Positions 1-8,777 of a stretch of DNA of 64,000 nucleotides are shown in pieces. Within the stretch, counting starts at the first letter, position 1. The number at the start of each line of letters is the position of its first letter. Below the pieces are notes generated by a model. That model worked only from the letters and a program-made list of their open reading frames with translations, had not been told where the DNA came from and ran no database searches. The translations under genes were made by a program, and so were the position numbers. Source of the DNA: Fibrobacter succinogenes (GTDB lineage Bacteria; Fibrobacterota; Fibrobacteria; Fibrobacterales; Fibrobacteraceae); contig CACYRP010000002.1 of the NCBI GenBank assembly GCA_902776765.1, forward strand, positions 39,035 through 103,034. Reading direction: 5' to 3'.

Positions 1-81
1 AAGGCTCAATACGGCATCGAAGAAATGTGCCGCGACGCCTGGAACTGGCAAAAGCAAAACCCGAAGGGTTACAAGGGATAA
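1..81 (+). CDS. galE: UDP-glucose 4-epimerase, C-terminal end (partial)
   Basis: Only the last 26 codons and the TAA are present; the gene begins left of the window. The visible tail (YGIEEMCRDAWNWQ, then NPKGY) matches the usual C-terminus of GalE, where a conserved Met-Cys-x-Asp and a Trp-x-Trp-Gln precede Asn-Pro-x-Gly-Tyr. GalE is an NAD-dependent short-chain dehydrogenase that interconverts UDP-glucose and UDP-galactose and supplies sugars for surface polysaccharide. A hairpin terminator follows about 50 bases downstream. The assignment rests on a short but characteristic tail. Confidence 0.8.
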   Translation, partial: KAQYGIEEMCRDAWNWQKQNPKGYKG

Positions 82-97
82 ACCCCACCACCAACAT

Positions 98-127
98 TGT
101 CATTCCCGCCTCAGAGCGGGAATCTCC
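98..127. repeat. GC hairpin of the TGTCATTCCCG type
   Basis: A short inverted repeat, TCCCGC then GCGGGA, is preceded by TGTCAT. It matches the pattern of other gaps in this window (54345-54440, 63323-63347, 32036-32118), where a GC-rich stem abuts ATGACA or its complement TGTCAT. It lies between galE and its terminator, outside coding sequence. Confidence 0.45.
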
Positions 128-131
128 AATA

Positions 132-166
132 AAAAAACGCAGCAAAACTGAACTGCTGCGTTTTTC
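132..166 (+). terminator. Rho-independent terminator after galE
   Basis: The stem AAACGCAGC pairs with GCTGCGTTT around an 11-base loop and is followed by a T run. A-rich sequence on the left arm means it could also act on the minus strand, ending the small secreted-protein gene at 196-672. Confidence 0.8.
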
Positions 167-195
167 TTTATCATGTGAGCATAGCTCAACAAAAC

Positions 196-672
196 TTAGT
201 CGCGATAGTCACGATGGTGGTGCCTCTTACGCGGCGGTTCCGGGCGGTTGTAATTGCGATGGAAATCTTCGCATTCGCTAATGCTGCGGGCCGCAAAGAA
301 CTTATGACGCTTCGGATCCATACATTCGATACGGTCTGCACGGTCGCGACGGTAATCAATTTGCATCCAAACTTCACCATTGTTGCAATAGAAGTCGAAC
401 TTGCGTTCCTTCTCGCCACGATAGCATTCGCCACGGCTATACATTTTCTGATCGTTGTCGTAGCGTTCTGCATGAATCCTGTCATGACGATCACACTTCG
501 GTTCTGCAAACTTACAAGTTATCAAAGGTTTAGCCGGAGCCGGAGGAGGTGGCGGAGGAGGAACAGCTCGGGAGCTTTCTTCCTTCTTGGGTTCAACGTT
601 AATCGTCAATGCCATTGCAGAAGTGCTAAGCAGCATCAGCGACATAGCGCAGGTAAGCATAAGCTTATTCAT
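196..672 (-). CDS. Small secreted protein, function unknown
   Basis: 158 residues. The first ~21 form a typical signal peptide (MNKLML, hydrophobic core, SAMA cleavage region). A short acidic stretch, a run of prolines (about residues 38-45) and a Cys-containing C-terminal half rich in Arg, His, Asp and Tyr follow. The start is supported by AGAGG six bases upstream. Four or more cysteines after the proline run suggest disulfides in the periplasm or outside the cell. I recognise no domain. Other frames are open across this stretch, but only this one has a signal peptide and a good ribosome-binding site. Confidence 0.7.
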   Translation of the reverse strand: MNKLMLTCAMSLMLLSTSAMALTINVEPKKEESSRAVPPPPPPPAPAKPLITCKFAEPKCDRHDRIHAERYDNDQKMYSRGECYRGEKERKFDFYCNNGEVWMQIDYRRDRADRIECMDPKRHKFFAARSISECEDFHRNYNRPEPPRKRHHHRDYRD

Positions 673-849
673 AAAACCTCTTTTATATTTTTAATGTTAC
701 AACGAGTTTAATATATTAAAAATATTATTACAAAACCAACAAACTTCCAAAAAAAATGACCCTATATAAAATAAGGTCTTAAAAAGATAGATTCTGCCTA
801 TACTTTAAACACAATCAAAAGATTTAAACTATAACAAAGAATCTCGCCT

Positions 850-1440
850 TTAGATTAGTTCTTCAGCGGTGATTTTTTCGTCGTGTTCGGGTTCCTGGTA
901 GCAGGACTCCGGTACCTGGACTTGGTTCTGGAAATAAGCCTTGTGCGCTGCAATCACTTTTTCACGAGCAAACGCGGCATCCTTCCATTCCCCAATCTGC
1001 ACATCCTTGCCTTCTAGTTCCTTGTAGTTCTGGAAGAAGTTCTTGGTAATGCGGAGGAACATCTGGTCCACGTCAGTGATGTCGCAGAACGGGCGCGGGT
1101 TAAATATAGGCACTCCCAAAACCTTGTAGTCCTTCTTGCCACCATCGGTCATGTCGAGCGCACCGATCACACGGCACGTGCAAACCGTACCCGTAATCAT
1201 GGAAGCTGGGCTATAAATCAGCATATCCAAAGCGTCACCGTCATCGGCCTTGGTGCTCGGGATAAAGCCGTACGTGCAGGGGTAGCTCATGGAACTCAAA
1301 AGGCAGCGGTCCAGACGAAACACGTGCAAACGTTCATCATATTCATACTTCAAGTTCGTGTCTTTGCCGATTTCCACGACGCAATCCACTTCGTAGGGAT
1401 ACTTGCGTCCGATAGGAAGATCCAAATAATTAATTGCCAT
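850..1440 (-). CDS. ppa: Inorganic pyrophosphatase, family I
   Basis: 196 residues, somewhat longer than the usual ~175. It hydrolyses pyrophosphate to two phosphates in the cytoplasm and so pulls biosynthetic reactions forward. The diagnostic metal-binding motif is present as DGDALDML (D-x-D-x-x-D), preceded by YPCTYGFIPST, with the active-site Lys and Tyr region YEYDERL near residue 35. The C-terminal ~20 residues are acidic and extend past the catalytic fold. GGAG lies six bases before the ATG. No clear terminator is seen in the 180 bases after it. Confidence 0.93.
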   Translation of the reverse strand: MAINYLDLPIGRKYPYEVDCVVEIGKDTNLKYEYDERLHVFRLDRCLLSSMSYPCTYGFIPSTKADDGDALDMLIYSPASMITGTVCTCRVIGALDMTDGGKKDYKVLGVPIFNPRPFCDITDVDQMFLRITKNFFQNYKELEGKDVQIGEWKDAAFAREKVIAAHKAYFQNQVQVPESCYQEPEHDEKITAEELI

Positions 1441-1548
1441 TTGTTCTCCGTAGGCCCACTTTGAGCCACATTATCTTTTTGTTACAACTATAAGTACTAA
1501 TTTAGCATTTATCCCAAAACTGTAAAGGATTTATTTACCTAGATGCAA

Positions 1549-2317
1549 CTAATTATCCAGATTATCTTCTATTTTCGAATTTTTTTTACTGTAAACCGGC
1601 TGTTTTACCCCAAAAGCTTTATTCCTGCCCATTTTGCGACCAAGAACATTATAATAAGCCCGCGTTGTTTGAAAAGATTCTAAAACAGCATCACTTTCGC
1701 CACCGACATGACCAGAAACCCTTTTGTATAACCCCTTGCCATTTTTTTCGCAAGGCGTTTCAATCCACCACCAAGAGTCTTGCGCTTTTGTACTAATCCA
1801 ACCGCGTTGAGTTCCTCGCTCCGGATTCAGCGAATAACACTTTCCCGGTTCCATATTGTGTAATCCGCTACTATATATTTTTCCTGGAGTATATTCTTGA
1901 TCGGCACCCGCAACAAACGCATTACCTTCACTGGACGAAGACATTTGTTTTGAACTACTCGATTCTACTAATTTCGAAGAAGAAGACCGTTCACTATTAA
2001 CAGAACTGCTCGACTTCATTTCCGTTGATGACGAAAAAACTTCGATTGTCTTGGAGCTACTTGATTTGAGTCGATGACGATGACGCAATTTCCTTTTCAG
2101 AACTAGAAGAATTTTCTTCAGATGAACTACTTTCCATTTTACTACTAGAGCTTCGATTACTGTTGCCTCTATTTTGCAACTCAGCACAAACATCATCCAT
2201 GGCTTCTATATTAGGATAGACAGAAGTTCCATTTTCCTTAAAAACTATTGTCATCTCCGCACTTTTCGCAGCATTTCGAATAGCATCAAAAAGGAAACTT
2301 TCTGAAAGATTACTCAA
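1549..2317 (-). pseudogene. Poly-serine linker protein, frameshifted and start-less
   Basis: Two overlapping reading frames form one broken protein. The upstream frame (2317 to 2057) encodes a ~50-residue N-terminal piece and then Ser runs (SSSSK, SSSSEE). It stops within the Ser-coding repeat. The other frame (down to 1549) continues with more Ser runs and a C-terminal domain containing PGKCYSLNPE and WWWIETPCEK. A one-base shift near 2060-2075 would join them. The upstream frame runs back to a stop at 2360-2362 without an ATG, so the true 5' end also looks lost, although a TTG at 2317 is possible. Poly-Ser linkers are common in Fibrobacter surface proteins. Sequencing error at a repeat is an alternative to decay or slippage. 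Confidence 0.6.
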
Positions 2318-2398
2318 TAAAACACCATCATCATCATATAAAACCTCTTCTTTTTTAATTTATAAAAATTTATACAAAGTCCAATATTTCCAACTCAT

Positions 2399-2437
2399 AA
2401 AAAAAGCTCCATTTCATCAAGAAATGGAGCTTTTTTT
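2399..2437. terminator. Bidirectional terminator
   Basis: A perfect stem, AAAAGCTCCATTTC with GAAATGGAGCTTTT, closes a five-base loop and is flanked by A and T runs on both sides. It sits 20 bases beyond the stop of the Omp85-like gene, so it most probably ends that minus-strand transcript. It can work in either direction. Confidence 0.85.
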
Positions 2438-2456
2438 AACAAATTATATTTTCCAC

Positions 2457-3788
2457 TTACCTTCCACGCCATCGCTGCGTCGTTGTTTTGGCATTGATAC
2501 CCCAGCTAAACTTGGGTTTCCCTGTATCCGGGCTGTAGCCGACTTCAAAGCGGATTCGATCAAGCGCCGGGATTACGATGTGGAGACCGCCATAAAATGC
2601 TCCTTCGTAATTTTTCCAGCCGGGAGCGCCTTTATTCCAAAGTACACTAGCGTCAAAGCCAGCCACAAGTTGGATTCCATAAAAGAAATTGACGCCCCAC
2701 AAAGATGCCGAACGACGTTCCAATAAAACAAAACGTTCTTCAAGATTCAAAAGCATTTCGTGAACGCCCAAGTGCTGAGCATCCGGCCCATCAAGGCCAC
2801 GGAAAGAGTTCGTTCCACCGTGATAGAAATAATCGTAATGTTTCACATCACCTGGACGAATACGAATAAACGCTGTAGCACCGGTTACAAAACGGCCCAT
2901 TGGGTAATAAGCACGCACATCTTCTAAAAATTCCACAAAGTTTTCGCCACGCGAACCACCAACGCCCACATGCGTCACTCCACTTTCAAAATAAATGCCC
3001 TTACGAGTATCAAGTTCGCTATCGCGGAAATCAAAAGCAAATCCAAGACCGAATTCAGGCAACACGCCGGGACCCTTTTCAAGATAACGATAAACTATTT
3101 TTCCGAGTACGGAAAAATGAGGAATCAGCTTCCAATTTACATCCAAACTAAGTAACCAACTAGCATCCTTAAATTTGCGAAGGTCATCCCAGCTATCCGT
3201 TCGCGTAAAATCGATATTCCAGCCCAAAGGCAAGCCCAAGAAATAGGGCGAGCTCATGTAAAAAGCGTACTCATTTTTTTCAAAGAAAGGGGCTACTGCG
3301 GTGCGGTAATGCACTTCGGCACGAATGTCTTCGCCAAGCACATTCAGATTCGCAAGAGCAAGCCCAATCATGAATCCATCGCGATCGGTCGTTTTGCTAT
3401 CCGGCGAAGGGATCCAGCGGAAGATTTCCTTGAAATGGTAGGTTAATTTAGACGAGAGACGAGAGACGAGAGACGAGAGAGAGTCGCCAGATGCGGAAGT
3501 TTCACAGGTTACGGTAATTTCGGTAAACAGGTCGAGATCTTGCAAGCGAAGTTTTTCCGCTTCAAAAGTTTTCTGCGAAAAAGTGCTCCCCACCTTGTGG
3601 GAGAGTTCGCGCCATACAACATGAGGTTTTGTATGCTTAAGCCCTTCCAAGTCAATGGATTCAATTTTTGTTCCGTCAGCACAACCAACAGCGACAGACT
3701 CACTAGAACTCTGGTCGGCAAAAGCGAGCACCGCAGAAAACAAAAAAGCAAAACCGATTATTTTCATAAAATCTATCACTCTCCCCAA
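2457..3788 (-). CDS. Omp85-family outer-membrane barrel with one POTRA-like domain
   Basis: 443 residues. A signal peptide (about 1-24) is followed by a POTRA-like segment at ~38-95 (IESIDLEGLKHTKP, then FTEITVTCE) and a C-terminal β-barrel from ~130 to the end. Within the barrel, FRGLDGP resembles the conserved (V/F)RG(F/Y) loop of BamA/TamA proteins. The family inserts or exports proteins through the outer membrane. One POTRA makes it closer to small TamA-like or patatin-associated barrels than to BamA, which has five. Positions 3451-3478 hold four copies of a 7-base repeat within the coding sequence, between POTRA and barrel. The gene stands alone, with a terminator just downstream. Confidence 0.75.
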   Translation of the reverse strand: MGRVIDFMKIIGFAFLFSAVLAFADQSSSESVAVGCADGTKIESIDLEGLKHTKPHVVWRELSHKVGSTFSQKTFEAEKLRLQDLDLFTEITVTCETSASGDSLSSLVSRLSSKLTYHFKEIFRWIPSPDSKTTDRDGFMIGLALANLNVLGEDIRAEVHYRTAVAPFFEKNEYAFYMSSPYFLGLPLGWNIDFTRTDSWDDLRKFKDASWLLSLDVNWKLIPHFSVLGKIVYRYLEKGPGVLPEFGLGFAFDFRDSELDTRKGIYFESGVTHVGVGGSRGENFVEFLEDVRAYYPMGRFVTGATAFIRIRPGDVKHYDYFYHGGTNSFRGLDGPDAQHLGVHEMLLNLEERFVLLERRSASLWGVNFFYGIQLVAGFDASVLWNKGAPGWKNYEGAFYGGLHIVIPALDRIRFEVGYSPDTGKPKFSWGINAKTTTQRWRGR

Positions 3789-3871
3789 TATAGAAAAAAC
3801 AAGGGATTATTTAGCGATTTCAACGGGACTTTGAAAAATTGTTATATTTGGTTCACCAAACTGAGGTGATT

Positions 3872-4333
3872 ATGTTAGACTTTCTCGCAAACTATTGGCC
3901 ATACCTAGTCGTTCTGGTCGTGGTCGTTCTTTTATTCTTTGTTCTCCGCGGATTCCTTAAAGGTTTGAAGGCCAGAAGCCCCTTCAACATGGAAAACATC
4001 CGCAAGAGCACCGAGCCGAACTTCCTCGCCCTCCAGCAGAAGTCCAAGGCTTTGCTCGCCGACGCCGACATGATTTGCGAAATCAAGCCGGGCAGCGATC
4101 AGGTCATCCCCAAGAAAGAAGACGTTAAATTTTTCCGTCGCGCCGTTTCGCAAAAGTTCAAGCTTGCCGTGTTCCAGGTTCCGGGCACGAACAAGGTCGT
4201 GTTCTTCTTCTGCAAGACTGAAGCAGGCATCAAGAGAAGGCTCCAGAACTTGGTCATCAACCAGAAGTACCGCGAAGGCAAGCACCCCTACATTGACGAA
4301 GCTACCGGCGAAAAACTGAGATATCCAAGGTAA
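3872..4333 (+). CDS. Single-pass membrane protein, function unknown
   Basis: 153 residues from the ATG at 3872, chosen because GAGG lies six bases before it; a longer in-frame start at 3839 has no such site. Residues ~5-27 form one membrane segment (NYWPYLVVLVVVV and on), followed by a basic cytosolic region. The soluble remainder (KFFRRAVSQKFKLAVFQVPGTNK, read in part) is mixed α/β in character. No known domain is recognised. It is divergent from the Omp85-type gene and followed by a GC-rich terminator. Confidence 0.7.
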   Translation: MLDFLANYWPYLVVLVVVVLLFFVLRGFLKGLKARSPFNMENIRKSTEPNFLALQQKSKALLADADMICEIKPGSDQVIPKKEDVKFFRRAVSQKFKLAVFQVPGTNKVVFFFCKTEAGIKRRLQNLVINQKYREGKHPYIDEATGEKLRYPR

Positions 4334-4399
4334 CCGAAGGTTACCAGTTACTAGTTCTAAGTTTATAGTTACTAGAAATTGTTAGAAAAAAAATTCTAA

Positions 4400-4440
4400 A
4401 GCTGTTGCCCCGGTCACTGCGCCGGGGTCAACTTTTTTAA
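4400..4440 (+). terminator. Rho-independent terminator
   Basis: A GC-rich stem (CCCCGG with CCGGGG, extended by GTTG with CAAC) is followed by CTTTTTTAA. It lies about 70 bases after the membrane-protein gene and just before hrpB. The gap before it contains a short TTAC/TAGT-rich stretch like those described elsewhere. Confidence 0.75.
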
Positions 4441-4473
4441 AGAGTACCCCAACAAGACAAAACGAGAGTCCCA

Positions 4474-7002
4474 ATGCGCACGTACAAAGATTTAGCCATT
4501 GCCGAAGAAGAAGACAAGCTAGTCCACGCTATCGAAACATCGCGGAATTTGCTTATCGAAGCGCCTACTGGTAGCGGTAAATCATTGTACATTCCGTGGT
4601 TTCTGAGCAGGCACTTTAGCGGGCGCATTGTCGTTTTGCAGCCAAGGCGAATCGCGGCACTGGCCCTCGCCCAATACTCCGCAAAATTGCACAACGAACC
4701 GTGCGGCAAGACGGTCGGCTACCAGTTCAGGCAAGACAGTTGCAAGTCGAGCGAAACAAGAATTTTGTTCCAGACGTACGGTAACTTTTTGCAAGAACTT
4801 TTGCATGGAAAGTTAAACGCCGATTGGGTTGTGTTCGATGAATACCACGAACGCCGTGCAGACATGGATTTGCTGTTCGCGTATTTGACGAAGAATGCGA
4901 ACATGCCACGCATCGCGGTAATGTCGGCGGCATTGAACCGCGATGAACTCGAAGCTGCGCTTGGCGTGAAATGTTTGCAGCTCGGTCATCCGCTTTATCC
5001 TGTACAAATTCTGCACCAGAAACCCGCCGCCGGCATAAACATTACCGCAGGCCAAGGAATCGAAAGCGAAGTGGTTCGTGCATTGCGCACATTGTACCGC
5101 AATAACATTTGGCAAACGACGCTCGTATTCTTGCCTGGCAAAGCTGAAATTGCACGTTGCCACACCGCCGCAAGCGAGGCGCTTGGCGACAATGTCGCAG
5201 AGTTCCTTGAACTCTACGGCGGCCAAGATCGTGAAACGCAAGACCGCATTTTCGAAGAAACGGAACGCCCGCGTGTCATCTTCACGACCAACATTGCAGA
5301 AACATCTATTACAGTGCCAAACGTGACAGGCGTTGTCGATAGCGGCATCGAGCGCGTGAACGAATACGACGACAGCAAGAAAGTAAACGTATTGCGCACA
5401 TTGCCGATTTCGTTGCAAAACGCCATCCAGCGCAGTGGCCGCAGTGGCCGTACACAGAACGGTTGTGCTATCCGCCTTTGGACCGAAGATGCCGAAAAAC
5501 ACATGCAACAAGGCATCGTGCCCGAAGTATTGCAAATCGAGCCTTCGGAATTGATTCTGCAAAAAGCAATGCTGGAAACCCCAACATTCAAAATTATTCT
5601 CCCTACAGCGATTCCCGAAGCGCGCGAAATGACCGCTACGGCGATGCTCGAAAACTTCGGCATGCTCAATGACGGTTGCATCACGGAACTCGGCAAGCGC
5701 ACCGTCCAAACGCCGATTTCAAATATTCCGCTCGCCCTCATTCTCGCGAAGGCAAACAGCGCTGCAGACCTCCCCGACTTGCTCCTCGCCGCCATGGCAT
5801 GGATCCACTCGGGAACCGAATTTGTCCAAAAATCTAAGACCTCGCTTGATCTATTTACGCTCGCGAAAGACACCCTTTCAAAAGCAATAAACGCCCCGCG
5901 CGAAGTCACATTCACGCTAAGGCAGTTGAGGGATTACCGTGATAAAATTGCAAAGTCCACCACAGTGGGCGACCTCAAAGGACCTGAAGGTCCGACCCCA
6001 CACCTCATAGCCCAAAAGCTCCTTACCTCATTCCCGGATGCTCTTGCAACACCAAGCGGCAATGTTTACAAATTAAGCAACGGCAATACCATCCGCCTGC
6101 AGGTGGCCGAGGCCCCCTACGCGATACTCGCGCTTTCGATGCTCCGCACCGAAGCAGGCTCCAAATCCGAATTGCGAGTAAATCTCTACGCTCCCGTTCC
6201 CAAAGATTTGCTCGAAGGCGATAGCGAAATCGTTCGCTACGAACTGCTGTGGCGCAGCGGTCAAGAACGTTTCATCGGCATCGAGATTCACGAAAGCGAA
6301 AGCCCGAACGGTGACGTGCGCGAAATCAGCCGCAAAGAAATCCTCCCGCAAGAAGCCTCGCCCAAGGTCCTCGAAAAACTCAAAGAACTCACGGTAGATG
6401 CTTGGCGCGACAAGCTCGAAAAAGAAAATTGGACAGGCCGCTACCTCACGGAAAATTTGCAGACACTTCTTATCAAGATGTGCCTTGCCGCAAAGCTTTA
6501 TCCGGAATACGGTCTTCCGGAATTCAACGACGAAGACATGGAACTCATTTTCAACGAGCTTACCGACGGAATCTTTTTGCTGCGCGACATCAACGAAGAC
6601 CGTTACAGAAACATCGTTGAAGATTACTTTGGCAAGTCCATGCTCGCGTGGTTGCAAAAAACATTCCCCGATCACTACGTTCTCCCCAACGGCAAACGCG
6701 CCCGCTACAGCTACCAGGCAGTCGCTACCGCCGACGAACAGAGTAGCGGTAAAATTGTACAAAGCGCAGACGGTGTTCTCGTTGAAATTTCCGCACGCAT
6801 CGAAGACTTTATGCAGCTCCGCGGAGAACACAAAATCGCCGACGGAAAGCTCAAAGTGCGTTACGACATTCTAGCGCCGAACTTCCGCACCATTCAAAAA
6901 ACATGGGACCTCACGAGCTTCTGGCAAAACACCTACGCCGAAGTCCGCAAGGAACTCCGCGGAAGATACCCCAAGCACCCGTGGCCTGAGAGTGTAATGT
7001 AA
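4474..7002 (+). CDS. hrpB: ATP-dependent helicase HrpB
   Basis: 842 residues, normal for HrpB. This superfamily 2 DEAH/RHA-type helicase is thought to act on RNA. Motifs appear in order: Walker A PTGSGKS (residues 31-37), QPRRIAAL (motif Ia), DEYHER (motif II, near 122), MSAAL (motif III), TTNIAETSITV (motif V) and QRSGRSGR (motif VI). The C-terminal half has the HrpB-specific region ending ...RGRYPKHPWPE, a recognisable family tail. HrpB is non-essential in E. coli and its precise target is unsettled. The ATG is preceded by a weak purine-rich site. The gene appears monocistronic, between a terminator and a repeat-rich gap. Confidence 0.93.
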   Translation: MRTYKDLAIAEEEDKLVHAIETSRNLLIEAPTGSGKSLYIPWFLSRHFSGRIVVLQPRRIAALALAQYSAKLHNEPCGKTVGYQFRQDSCKSSETRILFQTYGNFLQELLHGKLNADWVVFDEYHERRADMDLLFAYLTKNANMPRIAVMSAALNRDELEAALGVKCLQLGHPLYPVQILHQKPAAGINITAGQGIESEVVRALRTLYRNNIWQTTLVFLPGKAEIARCHTAASEALGDNVAEFLELYGGQDRETQDRIFEETERPRVIFTTNIAETSITVPNVTGVVDSGIERVNEYDDSKKVNVLRTLPISLQNAIQRSGRSGRTQNGCAIRLWTEDAEKHMQQGIVPEVLQIEPSELILQKAMLETPTFKIILPTAIPEAREMTATAMLENFGMLNDGCITELGKRTVQTPISNIPLALILAKANSAADLPDLLLAAMAWIHSGTEFVQKSKTSLDLFTLAKDTLSKAINAPREVTFTLRQLRDYRDKIAKSTTVGDLKGPEGPTPHLIAQKLLTSFPDALATPSGNVYKLSNGNTIRLQVAEAPYAILALSMLRTEAGSKSELRVNLYAPVPKDLLEGDSEIVRYELLWRSGQERFIGIEIHESESPNGDVREISRKEILPQEASPKVLEKLKELTVDAWRDKLEKENWTGRYLTENLQTLLIKMCLAAKLYPEYGLPEFNDEDMELIFNELTDGIFLLRDINEDRYRNIVEDYFGKSMLAWLQKTFPDHYVLPNGKRARYSYQAVATADEQSSGKIVQSADGVLVEISARIEDFMQLRGEHKIADGKLKVRYDILAPNFRTIQKTWDLTSFWQNTYAEVRKELRGRYPKHPWPESVM

Positions 7003-7017
7003 AACATGAAACGTAGT

Positions 7018-7158
7018 TGGCAGAACTTAGTTACTAGGTACTAGAAATTCTTTAGTTACTAGAATTCTTAATATGAAATTCTCTAGTAACTAGTAACTCG
7101 AAACTCTTAACTGTTGCGAAGCAACCTCAGTAACTAGGAACTCAGAACTAGTAACTTT
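7018..7158. repeat. TTAC/TAGT-rich intergenic element
   Basis: The gap between hrpB and the next gene consists largely of variants of TTACTAG and AGTAACT. The left part is rich in TTAGTTACTAG and the right part in its complement (CTAGTAACT, AACTCGAAACT), so the two halves can pair imperfectly. Stops occur in all frames. It is of the same type as 11709-11915. Confidence 0.6.
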
Positions 7159-7164
7159 TAAGTT

Positions 7165-8736
7165 CTATTTCACGCTATACACAGCAAGAGTCTTGCTGTA
7201 CTCGTAACCGACAACTAAAAGCGGCTCGCCATTAGGGCTCTTTTCTGCAGGGATAAACAAAATGCCTTCGGGGCCACGATCCTTCGGGTTCAAATAAAAA
7301 TCTACGATTTTCGGGGCATTCCCTTTTTCGACGCCAGTAATATCGAACACGGCCACAGCGCTCGTGCGTTCAAGACCTGCGAATACATAACGTTTTTCGC
7401 CAACGACACCCGTTGTCACATTTTCCGGTTCGCAGCCCTTATCTTCGCTGCGAGCATCCATCTTGACTTTACCTTTCTTGGAATTCCAGTTAAAATAGTC
7501 CGGAGCGACCTTAGCGATTGTTTGCTCAAAAACGTCACCAGAATCCCACATCAAGTGCCCAGTTGCACCATCAAAAATGCTAATGGAACGCGAGCCAAAA
7601 GAATACATGTAAGGGCACTTGCCATTTGCAGTCTTATCGGGAGCAACATCGCAACGTTCCAGGCTGCTCACCGTCACATTTTTCAAATCGTCCAGCACAC
7701 TTGATGTAAACACAGCCGGGTCAAGCACGCCCTGCTGCGAAAGCATCATCGGTGTAGTCACATCCGTCCAAGCCTTGTAATCATTGACCGGAGCGCCTTC
7801 ATTCGCCGTCACGACAAACGTCTTGTTGCTCACCGAGAACGATGAAATTCCATCCGGCTGGCGCAAGCCACGCAATGGATAATTCTTGATTTCAATAGCC
7901 TTGTTCTTCTTGACATCAAGCCCGTTACCCAACACAGAATGGTCCACATAACCGAGCGGGAACACATCCAATATTTTCTTTGCGGCCACGTCGAACTTCA
8001 CAAGGGCGTTGTTTTCTTGCAAGCTAATCCACGCGGTTTTAGAATCTCCAGAAACCGTAATGTATTCCGGTTCAAGCGACTGGACAAAGCTCTTCACGCC
8101 CGTTTTGCGAACGCCCTTCGCCATCAGTTTTAACGAATCAAGCCCATCAAAACCCACTACCGTTTTTTGCGGCTTTTTCCAAGCTTTCGCAAAGTCCGTC
8201 GCATTAGCACCCGCAGCAATCGACAAAACGCCAATACCACCTTCCGGGTCTTCAGTGAACGTCTCGTCAGGAGAACCTTCACAAGCGACAAGCAAATTCT
8301 TTCCGTCTGGCGTAAACGTAATCATGTCGGGCATGTAGCAGAGTTCATGCAAACCAAGAACTTCTAGTTTCTTGTTGTAGCGCATCACCTGCACGTGGCC
8401 TTTTTTCCATTCAGGATTATTCAAGAGGCTTACCGCCACAAGGTCACCATGAACCGTCACGCTAGAGGCGCCGCCCGACAACTTGATTTCGTTCAGTTTT
8501 TTAGGATTCAGTGGATCAGCCAAATCCACAACTTCCATGACGTTTTCGCCACCGACCACAAACAGCACGTTCTTTTCGGGCATGAACGCCGAAATTTCAG
8601 CCGTCGTCATGGGAATCGAAGCCACCTGCTTTAGCGCCGTTCCCATCTGGAACGGGCCCGCCGGAACATCCGACTTTTTCGCAAACGAAACGCCCGAGCA
8701 CAAAAGCAGACTCATGGCTAAAGCGGTACACTTCAT
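7165..8736 (-). CDS. Secreted choice-of-anchor I type β-propeller protein
   Basis: 523 residues from the ATG at 8736, chosen over an upstream in-frame ATG because GGGAGAG lies just before it and a clean signal peptide follows (MKCTALAMSLLLCSG, VSFAKK). The body has propeller-like repeats, with segments such as GGENVMEVVDLADP, GDLVAVSLL and PDGKNLLVACEGSPDE. It ends in GPEGILFIP and VVGYEYSKTLAVY. This pattern is known from the 'choice-of-anchor I' family, secreted proteins often annotated as alkaline-phosphatase-like. An enzymatic role is not demonstrated from sequence. The start lies 42 bases after the stop of the upstream gene, so the two are probably cotranscribed. Confidence 0.75.
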   Translation of the reverse strand: MKCTALAMSLLLCSGVSFAKKSDVPAGPFQMGTALKQVASIPMTTAEISAFMPEKNVLFVVGGENVMEVVDLADPLNPKKLNEIKLSGGASSVTVHGDLVAVSLLNNPEWKKGHVQVMRYNKKLEVLGLHELCYMPDMITFTPDGKNLLVACEGSPDETFTEDPEGGIGVLSIAAGANATDFAKAWKKPQKTVVGFDGLDSLKLMAKGVRKTGVKSFVQSLEPEYITVSGDSKTAWISLQENNALVKFDVAAKKILDVFPLGYVDHSVLGNGLDVKKNKAIEIKNYPLRGLRQPDGISSFSVSNKTFVVTANEGAPVNDYKAWTDVTTPMMLSQQGVLDPAVFTSSVLDDLKNVTVSSLERCDVAPDKTANGKCPYMYSFGSRSISIFDGATGHLMWDSGDVFEQTIAKVAPDYFNWNSKKGKVKMDARSEDKGCEPENVTTGVVGEKRYVFAGLERTSAVAVFDITGVEKGNAPKIVDFYLNPKDRGPEGILFIPAEKSPNGEPLLVVGYEYSKTLAVYSVK

Positions 8737-8777
8737 ACAATCTCTCCCATGCGGCACAGCCGCGATTTTGCCAAAAC

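Noticed and set aside
175..711. 178-codon plus-strand frame opposite the small secreted protein
   Set aside because: The minus strand encodes a signal peptide with a good ribosome-binding site; the plus frame has neither.
3509..3751. Minus-strand 80-codon frame inside the Omp85-like gene
   Set aside because: It lies in another frame of the same strand and has no start signal; the long frame carries signal peptide, POTRA-like region and barrel.
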